6,613 bases of DNA, from contig CAKUAK010000012.1 of NCBI GenBank assembly GCA_934636325.1, positions 1 through 6,613 of the forward strand, in the 5' to 3' direction. The notes beneath the pieces were generated by a model. That model did not search any database. It saw nothing but the letters and a program-made list of their open reading frames with translations, and was not told the origin of the DNA. The translations under genes were made by a program, and so were the position numbers. Position 1 is the first letter of the stretch, and each line of letters opens with the position of its first letter. Below, piece by piece: positions 1-5,572 of this stretch. The DNA is from an uncultured Eubacteriales bacterium (GTDB taxonomy: Bacteria > Bacillota > Clostridia > Oscillospirales > Butyricicoccaceae).

Positions 1-196
1 AGGGAGCCAGCGTGGGGGGCTCGTTGGCTGTGGCGATGATAACATCGTCACGCTTCTCGCCCGAGGTCTGCTGGGGCTTATTTTCGGTGTTCTCATTGTT
101 CGTTCCGCCATTGTTGCTGCCGCAGCCAACCAGCATGGCAATCGCCAGCATGGCTACAAGAGCAAGACTCAGCAGCTTCGAAAGATTCTTTTTCAT
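1..196 (-). CDS. ABC transporter substrate-binding lipoprotein, family 5 type (N-terminal part, cut by window edge)
   Basis: Only the first 65 codons are inside the window; the gene continues beyond base 1. The product starts MKKNLSKLLS, has a hydrophobic stretch (about residues 8-22) and a lipobox L22-V-G-C25, so it should be cleaved before Cys25, lipid-modified there and held on the outer face of the membrane. A flexible Asn/Gly/Thr/Glu-rich linker follows (26-48). Then comes DDVIIATANEPPTLAP, matching the start of the mature domain of the two complete neighbours (ATANEPPTMAP), so this is a third paralogue of the array. The start at 194-196 is chosen because AGGAG (206-210) sits 9 bases upstream; the in-frame ATG at 203-205 lies directly against that AGGAG and is too close. 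The family binds peptides or similar ligands for an ABC importer, but the ligand cannot be read from this fragment. Transport subunits, if linked, would be to the left of the window. Confidence 0.88.
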   Translation of the reverse strand, partial: MKKNLSKLLSLALVAMLAIAMLVGCGSNNGGTNNENTENKPQQTSGEKRDDVIIATANEPPTLAP

Positions 197-204
197 TCTC
201 AACA

Positions 205-231
205 TCTCCTTTTTTGGGGTCTCCTTTTTTG
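205..231 (-). repeat. Tandem ribosome-binding-site-like direct repeat in the leader of the partial gene
   Basis: A perfect 12-base direct repeat (TCTCCTTTTTTG on the plus strand, at 205-216 and 220-231; CAAAAAAGGAGA in the mRNA) has a 15-base period. The copy nearer the gene supplies the working AGGAG for the start at 196. The upstream copy also has AGGAG but no start codon at a usable distance. It may be a ribosome standby site or a replication-slippage duplication. Confidence 0.6.
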
Positions 232-255
232 TTATGTCCGGCCCTAACGGATAAC
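231..255 (-). promoter_or_regulatory. Hairpin in the 5' leader of the partial binding-protein gene
   Basis: Bases 231-234 pair with 252-255 and 237-240 with 248-251, giving an 8-bp stem with a 2-base bulge and a 7-base loop. It lies immediately upstream of the doubled AGGAG element in the predicted transcript. It could affect ribosome access or mRNA stability. No known riboswitch was recognised. Confidence 0.35.
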
Positions 256-304
256 ATATCATCGGCTTTCGCGATCTGCCATCCGACGCCGGTCTGCATG
301 CAGG

Positions 305-333
305 ACTATATATTAATCCAAAGATTATTTCAA
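305..333 (-). promoter_or_regulatory. Promoter of the partial binding-protein gene
   Basis: On the minus strand TTGAAA (328-333) and TATAGT (305-310) are separated by exactly 17 bases, a good sigma-A-type match. Transcription would start near 298, leaving a leader of about 100 bases before the ATG at 196. A 10-bp palindrome CTGCATGCAG (294-303) covers the predicted start point and could be an operator. Confidence 0.6.
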
Positions 334-415
334 TAGTTACCTATTCTTTTTTACATTTACGTCCAAAGAGTTTATGTATAATTCACAAAGTTCAAAGGCT
401 ATGTGCAACAAATAA

Positions 416-468
416 TCCCGGCATTTTATGTGCATTTTGTATACACAGCCGGGAATTTCTTTGTTTTT
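416..468 (+). other. Hairpin with T-rich tail, possible terminator or small-RNA 3' end
   Basis: TCCCGGC (416-422) pairs with GCCGGGA (448-454), and TGTG (429-432) can pair with CACA (444-447) inside. A T-rich stretch follows on the plus strand (456-468). No plus-strand gene ends here. A TATAAT lies upstream at 377-382 (plus strand), with only a badly spaced TTTACA (350-355) as a -35. It may therefore terminate a short unannotated RNA, or act as a back-up terminator for leftward transcription, where the tail is less T-rich. Confidence 0.3.
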
Positions 469-526
469 CATTCGCTTTATCTTATTAAAGCAGGCGTTAT
501 GCTTTCGCGAATTGACACAAATGTTT

Positions 527-557
527 AAAAAAAAAGACCGGGGTCATATGACCCCGG
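527..557 (-). terminator. Rho-independent terminator of the 612-2174 gene
   Basis: A perfect 20-base palindrome (538-557, CCGGGGTCAT and its complement) is followed in the minus-strand transcript by TC and nine consecutive T (527-535). It begins 54 bases after the stop codon at 612-614. The A/T run is only on one side, which fixes the direction as leftward. Confidence 0.92.
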
Positions 558-611
558 CCGGATAGGAGAAAGAAGATGTAAAAATGATTGAACGGATGGT
601 TTGTAATTTAA

Positions 612-2174
612 TTAATTTGCCCAGGAAACATACTGCCAGTAGAGTGTGCCGACAGCCGAGATATCGATGCCCTGAAGATCGGAGTTATATGCCCTTACGA
701 CATTCTGGGTATATGTGGGGATCTGGGGGCAGATCTCGTTGATGTAGTTGGCGCACTCGGTCAAGAGCTGATTCCTCTCTGTGGCGTCAAGTGTCTGAGT
801 TGCCTTTTCGTACATTTCGTCCAGCTTGGGGTCATTGGTCCTTGTCCAGTTGGAGCCGCCGATCTGCTTGGCTGTGAACTTGCCGTCGATGAAGTTCATC
901 ATATTATTTGTGTTATAGCCGCCGATGCAGGACTCATAATTGCCCTCGGCAGTGGCCGACAGATATGTGGCGAGGTCCATCGACTCGATGTTCATCGTGA
1001 TGCCCAGCTCCTGGAGGTTGGCCTGGATGACCTCTGCGCAGCGGCGCTTGACGTCGTCCGAGCATATACAGCTGAAGGTGACGGTCGTGGGGTCGATGCC
1101 GGATTTTTCGATGTACTCCTTGGCCTTTTCAATATCATAGCCATAGCGGCCTTCTGTTGCCTTGCCCTCGAAGATGTCGGGGGTCTGACTGTCGTTTCTT
1201 GTCCCTGCACCGTTAAGAGCGACCTCAACAAGGGCGTCCTTGTTGATGGCATAGTTCATTGCTATACGGAAGTCCTGATTGTTGAAGGGGAACTTCTCGT
1301 TGTTAATGACCATGAAGAGGAAGGCTGTGCCGGTCTTATTGATGACCGAGATGCCCTCGTCCTCTTCAAGCCTCGAAAGGTCATTATTGTCGACCTCAAC
1401 GATGAAGTCGACTTCGCCGGCTTCAAGGGCGATGGTGCGGGAGGAGCCCTCGGGGATGATACGCCATGTCATATGCTTGATGGCCGGTGCGCCCTGCCAG
1501 TAATCTTCAAAGGCTTCGAACTCGATCTTGTCGCCCAGCGTCCACTTGACGAACTTATACGGGCCGGTGCCGATGGGGTTCTCGTTGATGTCCTCGCCGC
1601 TCTCGATGAGGGACTTGGGCAGGACGTAATGGGAAGCCATATCATAAAGGGTCTTGGCGTAAACTTCCTTTGTTGTGACGATGAAGTTGAGGTCATCGAC
1701 GACTTCGATGCTCTCCCAGAAGCTGGAGTATGTGCTGGTATAAGAGGAATACTCGCGGGCATATTCCATAGAGGCCTTGACGTCCTCGGCCGTCATGGTC
1801 TCGCCGTTATGGAACTTGACACCGCTGCGCAGCGTGAACTTCCATTCCTTATCGCTGAGGTTCTCCCAGGATTCGATCAGGTTGGGTTCGGGCTCGAGGG
1901 TCTCGACATTATTCTTGAGCAGCGTGTCGTGTGTAAGGATATTCATATATCCGCCGGCGACGGCGCTGTGCTGGTGGGGCGCCATCGTGGGGGGCTCGTT
2001 GGCCGTTGCGATAACGATGCTGTCTCTGACCGTGCCCGAGGGCTCGTCGGTCGTGCCGCCGTTATTGTCGGTCGTGCCGTTCGCCGCGTCGTTGTTTCCG
2101 CAGCCTGCGAACATTGCAAGAGCCATGACAAAAATCAGCGATACGGACAGCAGCTTTTTGAATGACTTGTTCAT
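612..2174 (-). CDS. ABC transporter substrate-binding lipoprotein, family 5 (peptide/oligopeptide type)
   Basis: A 520-residue secreted lipoprotein, of usual length for the DppA/OppA-like binding proteins that capture a ligand outside the cell for an ABC importer. In order: positively charged start MNKSFKK, hydrophobic core (8-22), lipobox-like F22-A-G-C25 (Phe is a less common -3 residue), a Gly/Asn/Thr-rich linker (26-49), then the binding domain. Family-typical motifs are GVKFHNGE (118-125) followed by MTAEDVKASMEYA, NPIGTGPYKF (199-208), and DFRIAMNYAINKDAL (301-315). The start at 2172-2174 is preferred over an ATG at 2226-2228: AAAGGAG (2184-2190) lies 9 bases upstream and the signal peptide begins there, whereas the 18-residue extension would bury it. 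Cysteines 369, 371, 379, 416, 474 and 482 are shared with the neighbouring paralogue at 2550-4088. It has its own candidate promoter and a strong terminator. The ligand is unknown; the family label is secure, a peptide ligand is inference. Confidence 0.95.
   Translation of the reverse strand: MNKSFKKLLSVSLIFVMALAMFAGCGNNDAANGTTDNNGGTTDEPSGTVRDSIVIATANEPPTMAPHQHSAVAGGYMNILTHDTLLKNNVETLEPEPNLIESWENLSDKEWKFTLRSGVKFHNGETMTAEDVKASMEYAREYSSYTSTYSSFWESIEVVDDLNFIVTTKEVYAKTLYDMASHYVLPKSLIESGEDINENPIGTGPYKFVKWTLGDKIEFEAFEDYWQGAPAIKHMTWRIIPEGSSRTIALEAGEVDFIVEVDNNDLSRLEEDEGISVINKTGTAFLFMVINNEKFPFNNQDFRIAMNYAINKDALVEVALNGAGTRNDSQTPDIFEGKATEGRYGYDIEKAKEYIEKSGIDPTTVTFSCICSDDVKRRCAEVIQANLQELGITMNIESMDLATYLSATAEGNYESCIGGYNTNNMMNFIDGKFTAKQIGGSNWTRTNDPKLDEMYEKATQTLDATERNQLLTECANYINEICPQIPTYTQNVVRAYNSDLQGIDISAVGTLYWQYVSWAN
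1489..1580 (-). repeat. 92-bp near-identical segment shared with the adjacent paralogue (copy 1)
   Basis: Bases 1489-1580 match 3427-3518 with one mismatch (C1560 versus G3498); the first 71 bases are identical. This is an internal part of the two binding-protein genes, coding for the end of the NPIGTGPYKF region through DYWQGAP. It reflects gene duplication, with either recent sequence exchange or strong constraint at this spot. Confidence 0.9.
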
Positions 2175-2183
2175 TGGTGGATT

Positions 2184-2190
2184 CTCCTTT
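2184..2190 (-). promoter_or_regulatory. Ribosome binding site deciding the start of the 612-2174 gene
   Basis: AAAGGAG on the minus strand, 9 bases before the ATG at 2172-2174. The upstream in-frame ATG at 2226-2228 has only a poor purine stretch (AAGAAAAG) before it, so the longer reading is unlikely. Confidence 0.8.
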
Positions 2191-2282
2191 GCGCGTTTTT
2201 CTGTGTTTTTAACCACGGGGTTTGTCATCTTTTCTTGTTTCTATTTAAATGAAACTTTGTTACCTCGCTGTTGACTTCAAAT

Positions 2283-2311
2283 AGAATATACCTGTTTTAT
2301 TTGAATTTCAA
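2283..2311 (-). promoter_or_regulatory. Candidate promoter of the 612-2174 gene
   Basis: Minus-strand TTGAAA (2306-2311) is followed after 17 bases by TATTCT (2283-2288), or after 15 bases by the better hexamer TATATT (2285-2290). The -35 sits inside a small dyad TTGAA-A-TTCAA (2301-2311). An 8-bp inverted repeat (2276-2283 with 2298-2305) spans the -10 and spacer, so a repressor site here is possible. Confidence 0.45.
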
Positions 2312-2450
2312 GCCCCAATTCTATTTTCTATATTTTCTATAAAAACGAATCTTTTTGCGCAAAAGTTTTCGTAACATTAAAACAAGATTGCCATATCATT
2401 TTAGTAGGTCATGCCGCTTCGGTCAGCTTTTTTAGTGCCTCCGGCAGACA

Positions 2451-2492
2451 ATAAAACATCTCCGCGGGGGCCTTTCGGCTCCCGCGGAGATG
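2451..2492 (-). terminator. Rho-independent terminator of the 2550-4088 gene
   Basis: A very stable hairpin: 2457-2468 pairs with 2481-2492 (12 bp, CATCTCCGCGGG and complement). In the minus-strand RNA this is extended by an A-C mismatch, three more pairs and a GAAA tetraloop (2473-2476). TTTTAT follows at 2456-2451. It starts 57 bases after the stop codon. The T tract is short, but stem strength and position support termination. Confidence 0.88.
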
Positions 2493-2549
2493 CAATTAAA
2501 AGGAGAATATCTGTGTCACTCTTTTACGACTCTTGTGCTGTTCTTAATA

Positions 2550-4088
2550 TTATTCGCCCCAGGATACGAACTGCCATCTCAGGGTGTTGGTCGCCGAGAC
2601 CTCGATGCCCTGAAGCTTGGAGTTATAGGCTCTTGTTACATTGGCGCCATAGGTCGGAACCTGCGGGCAGACCTCGTTGATATAGTTTGCGCACTCTGTC
2701 AGGATCTTATTCCTTTCCTTGTCATCAAGGGTCTGTGTCGCCTTTTTATAAAGCTCGTCGATCTTGGGATCGGTCGTCCTCGTCCAGTTAGAGCCGTTGA
2801 TCGACTTGGTGGTGAACTTGCCTTCGATAAAGCCCATCATATTGGAGGATGTGTAACCGCCGATGCATGTGTCGAAGTTACCCTCGGCTGCGGTCGACAG
2901 GTATGTCGCAAGGTCCATCGACTCAAGGTTCATTGTGATGCCCAGCTCCTGCAGGTTGGCCTGGATGACCTCGCCGCAGCGGCGCTTGACATCGTCAGAG
3001 CAGATACAGCTGAAGGAGACGGTCTTGGGATCGATGCCCGACTTTTCAAGATATTCCTTGGCCTTGGCAAGGTCATAGCTGTCGGGTACGGATGTTGCAG
3101 CACCCTCGAAGATAACGGGGGTCTGTGTAAAGTTGCCTGTGCCGGCGCCGTTAAGGGCGACCTTTACAAGGGCTTCCTTATCGATAGCGCAGTTCATGGC
3201 GTGGCGGAAATCCTGATTGTTGAAGGGGAATCTCTCGTTGTTCAGAACGAGGAAATTGAAGGATGTGCCGGTCTTGTTGATGACCGTGATACCATCGTTG
3301 CTTTCAAGACGGCCAAGGTCGTTGTTGTCGACCTCGACGATGAAGTCGATCTCGCCGGCTTCAAGGGCGATGGTCCTTGAAGAGCCCTCGGGGATGATGC
3401 GGTATGTCAGCTTCTTTATAGCCGGGGCGCCCTGCCAGTAATCTTCAAAGGCTTCGAACTCGATCTTGTCGCCCAGCGTCCACTTGACGAACTTATAGGG
3501 GCCGGTGCCGATGGGGTTGGCGCTGATGTCTTCGCCGCTCTCAAGGAGGGACTTGGGCAGAACGTAATGGGAACCCATATCATAAAGGGTCTTGGCATAA
3601 ACTTCCTTCGTCTTTACAACAAAGGTATAATCATCCTTGATCTCGATGCTTTCCCAGAAGTTAGAGTATGTGTTTGTGAAGGATGCGTTCTCGCGGGCAT
3701 ATTCCATAGAGGCCTTGACGTCCTCGGTGGTCATTTCTTCGCCGTTATGGAACTTGACACCCTTGCGAAGCTTGAACTCCCATTCCTTGTCGCCCAGGAT
3801 CTCATAGCTCTCAACCAGGCAGGGCTCGATGGCGAGGGTCTCGATGTTGCTCTGGAACAGCGTGTTGTGGGTCAGGATATTCATATATCCGCCGGCAACG
3901 GCACTGTGCTGATGGGGGGCCATCGTGGGAGGTTCGTTGGCCGTGGCGATGACAACATCATTGCGCATGCCCTCCGATCCCTTCTGACCCTTAGGCTTTT
4001 CATCGTCGCCTCCGCAGCCTGCCAGAAGGCCGATGGCTATTACAAGTGTAAGTACCAGACATAACAGTTTGATTCCTTTTTTCTTCAT
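2550..4088 (-). CDS. ABC transporter substrate-binding lipoprotein, family 5 (peptide/oligopeptide type), paralogue
   Basis: A 512-residue secreted lipoprotein. It has a Lys-rich start MKKKGIK, a hydrophobic core (8-22), a canonical lipobox L22-A-G-C25 and a short charged linker (26-41). The binding domain carries GVKFHNGE (110-117), NPIGTGPYKF (191-200) and DFRHAMNCAIDKEAL (293-307). From residue 42 to the end it aligns without gaps to the product of 612-2174, about 365 of 471 residues identical by hand count, including a run of 35 identical residues (191-225). It should deliver a ligand at the outer membrane face to an ABC importer. The two paralogues differ most in 83-99, 132-160 and 318-341, so they may differ in ligand. 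Cysteines 361, 363, 371, 408, 464 and 474 are shared; 90 and 300 are private. The start at 4086-4088 has GAGGTGA 7 bases upstream (4096-4102). It has its own promoter and terminator. The ligand is unknown. Confidence 0.95.
   Translation of the reverse strand: MKKKGIKLLCLVLTLVIAIGLLAGCGGDDEKPKGQKGSEGMRNDVVIATANEPPTMAPHQHSAVAGGYMNILTHNTLFQSNIETLAIEPCLVESYEILGDKEWEFKLRKGVKFHNGEEMTTEDVKASMEYARENASFTNTYSNFWESIEIKDDYTFVVKTKEVYAKTLYDMGSHYVLPKSLLESGEDISANPIGTGPYKFVKWTLGDKIEFEAFEDYWQGAPAIKKLTYRIIPEGSSRTIALEAGEIDFIVEVDNNDLGRLESNDGITVINKTGTSFNFLVLNNERFPFNNQDFRHAMNCAIDKEALVKVALNGAGTGNFTQTPVIFEGAATSVPDSYDLAKAKEYLEKSGIDPKTVSFSCICSDDVKRRCGEVIQANLQELGITMNLESMDLATYLSTAAEGNFDTCIGGYTSSNMMGFIEGKFTTKSINGSNWTRTTDPKIDELYKKATQTLDDKERNKILTECANYINEVCPQVPTYGANVTRAYNSKLQGIEVSATNTLRWQFVSWGE
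3427..3518 (-). repeat. 92-bp near-identical segment shared with the adjacent paralogue (copy 2)
   Basis: Partner of 1489-1580, at a constant offset of 1938 bases, with a single mismatch at the position of G3498. Confidence 0.9.
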
Positions 4089-4115
4089 TCGATAGTCACC
4101 TCTTCGTTTTTATTG

Positions 4116-4127
4116 AACCTCCTGGTT
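4116..4127 (-). promoter_or_regulatory. Start-less AGGAGG in a small hairpin in the leader of the 2550-4088 gene
   Basis: In the minus-strand transcript AACC (4124-4127) and GGTT (4116-4119) can pair around AGGA, hiding a perfect AGGAGG (4118-4123). No ATG, GTG or TTG follows at a usable distance; the true gene start is about 30 bases further on with its own GAGGTGA. It may be a standby site or chance. Confidence 0.3.
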
Positions 4128-4168
4128 GGAAGCCCCGCCGATTTGTTAAAGTTATTTCGGCTGACTTA

Positions 4169-4197
4169 ATAATATATTAATGATTTGGAAAAAGCAA
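4169..4197 (-). promoter_or_regulatory. Promoter of the 2550-4088 gene
   Basis: Minus-strand TTGCTT (4192-4197), a 17-base AT-rich spacer, and TATTAT (4169-4174, five of six consensus bases). Transcription would start near 4162, giving a leader of about 74 bases. It faces away from the promoter at 4297-4325, so this gap is a divergent control region. Confidence 0.6.
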
Positions 4198-4296
4198 GGG
4201 GATTTTTTTAATTTATTTAATATGCACAATAAAATTGTAATATTTCAACAAGGCTTTTCTGTCGGTTTCCGCCGGCGCGCCATGCAACAATTTGGT

Positions 4297-4325
4297 TTGT
4301 CCCGGGCAACCGTATATGATATAAT
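4297..4325 (+). promoter_or_regulatory. Promoter of the parvulin/ornithine-cyclodeaminase-like operon
   Basis: Plus-strand TTGTCC (4297-4302), a 17-base spacer, and a perfect TATAAT (4320-4325) preceded by TGA (4317-4319), which makes an extended -10. Transcription would start near 4332, about 45 bases before the ATG at 4377. This is the best sigma-A-type promoter in the window. Confidence 0.75.
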
Positions 4326-4376
4326 GTAAATGTATTATCCGAAATACAGATACACAGAAACAAGAGGTGACCCATT

Positions 4377-5537
4377 ATGAAATGTCCGCACTGCGGCATG
4401 GAGGTTGAAAGCGGGGAGAAGAAGTGCCCCTATTGTTATGGAATACTTGAATGCGGGGACGACGACAACTGTCCCGACGACGGCTGTGACGAGGTCAAAA
4501 AGGCCGGAAGCGCAAAAAGGCGCTCGGTACTTATAATCGCGGCGGCCGTTATAATAATCGCCGCCATCGTGATCATCTTCCTTGCCTTCCGCGGCAGCAG
4601 CTTCGACGGCCATCCCGACGCCACGGCCGCCACATACGAGGGAAATGCCCTCGACAACCGCCAGCTCAATTATTATTACTGGTCTGATCTTTATTATTAT
4701 CTCAACTCTTACGGCACGTCGTCCTTTGATATGGCGACCCCCCTCGAACAGCAGCAGTACGACGGCACGACGACATGGCAGGATTATTTTGTCGATTCGG
4801 CCGTCAACAACTGGCGCGACATAACGGCCGTCTGTGCCGTCGCGAGGGCCGAGAACTTCCGGCTGCCCGACGATTATCAGGCCGCCCTCGACGGCCTTGA
4901 AGCCAGCCTTGAGGATGCCGCCGCCAATATCGGCGCAGGATCGGCCGAGGATTACCTCAAGCGCTCTTACGGCCAGGCCGCCGATTTCGACAGCTTCTAT
5001 TCCTTCCTTGAGGACAATTATCTGGCCAATGCCTATACCGACGAGATATATGACCGGCTTTACGATCAGTATGCCGTCGCCGCAGAATCCCGTCCGACGA
5101 TAAACGTGCGCCACATACTTATCGGCAGCGACAGCGAAAGCGACCCCAAGGCCAAGGCCGACGAGGTCTATCAGATCTATCTCGACGGCCCCCACACCGA
5201 AGAGGCCTTTGCCGCGCTGGCCGACCAATACTCCACCGATCCCGGCTCCAACACCAACGGCGGCCTTTATGAAAATGTCACCGAGGGCATGATGGTCCAG
5301 GCCTTCAACGACTGGTGCTTCGCCGCCGGCCGCAAGCCCGGCGACACCGGTATCGTCGAGACCTCCTACGGCTATCACATAATGTACTTTGTCGGTCAGG
5401 GAGAGCCGATCGAGCAGGCCGACGAGACGGTCGTACAGCAGAAATATACCGAGTGGCTCGACAGCATCACGGACGGCGACCTCGAGGTCAGCAACAGCGA
5501 TCTTGAGATATATTCCTCGGCCATCTACGATGAATAA
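4377..5537 (+). CDS. Membrane-anchored PpiC/parvulin-type peptidyl-prolyl isomerase with N-terminal zinc ribbon
   Basis: A 386-residue protein with three parts. Residues 1-22 form a zinc ribbon with C3-x2-C6 and C17-x2-C20; a further acidic stretch (23-39) carries C26, C32 and C37. KRR (47-49) precedes one transmembrane helix (about 51-70), so the ribbon should be cytoplasmic and the rest outside. Residues 85-235 form a Tyr- and Asp-rich, probably helical region resembling the chaperone arms of PrsA/SurA-like foldases. Residues about 240-345 are the parvulin domain: VRHILI with His246, DQYSTDPGSNTNGG (283-296), and SYGYHIMYF (330-338) with the second conserved His334. Parvulins speed cis-trans isomerisation at prolines, and membrane-bound forms fold exported proteins. 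There is no lipobox, unlike classical PrsA. GAGGTGA (4364-4370) lies 6 bases before the ATG. The gene opens a likely operon with the next gene. The parvulin assignment is strong; the ribbon's role is unknown. Confidence 0.9.
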   Translation: MKCPHCGMEVESGEKKCPYCYGILECGDDDNCPDDGCDEVKKAGSAKRRSVLIIAAAVIIIAAIVIIFLAFRGSSFDGHPDATAATYEGNALDNRQLNYYYWSDLYYYLNSYGTSSFDMATPLEQQQYDGTTTWQDYFVDSAVNNWRDITAVCAVARAENFRLPDDYQAALDGLEASLEDAAANIGAGSAEDYLKRSYGQAADFDSFYSFLEDNYLANAYTDEIYDRLYDQYAVAAESRPTINVRHILIGSDSESDPKAKADEVYQIYLDGPHTEEAFAALADQYSTDPGSNTNGGLYENVTEGMMVQAFNDWCFAAGRKPGDTGIVETSYGYHIMYFVGQGEPIEQADETVVQQKYTEWLDSITDGDLEVSNSDLEIYSSAIYDE

Positions 5538-5572
5538 ACAGGATCTTTTAAAATAAAAAGGAGGACATAACC

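Noticed and set aside
93..299. 68-codon minus-strand open frame starting in the leader of the partial gene
   Set aside because: It has no ribosome binding site before its ATG and mostly overlaps the real gene in another frame.
1473..2165. 230-codon plus-strand open frame opposite the 612-2174 gene
   Set aside because: In codon register with the real gene and without recognisable features; composition is typical of an antisense shadow.
2175..2228. 18-residue N-terminal extension of the 612-2174 product
   Set aside because: It would put a charged stretch before the signal peptide and lacks a good ribosome binding site, whereas AAAGGAG serves the internal ATG.
2411..2446. Second hairpin (TGCCG with CGGCA) next to the strong terminator
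   Set aside because: Only a 5-bp stem with a long loop; too weak to call beside the 2457-2492 hairpin.
2490..3380. 296-codon plus-strand open frame opposite the 2550-4088 gene
   Set aside because: Shadow of a well-supported minus-strand gene; it starts inside the terminator hairpin and has no recognisable protein features.
612..4088. Assignment of a specific ligand (dipeptide, oligopeptide, nickel) or a dppA/oppA symbol
   Set aside because: Family 5 members bind many ligands and no permease context or diagnostic pocket motif is available here.
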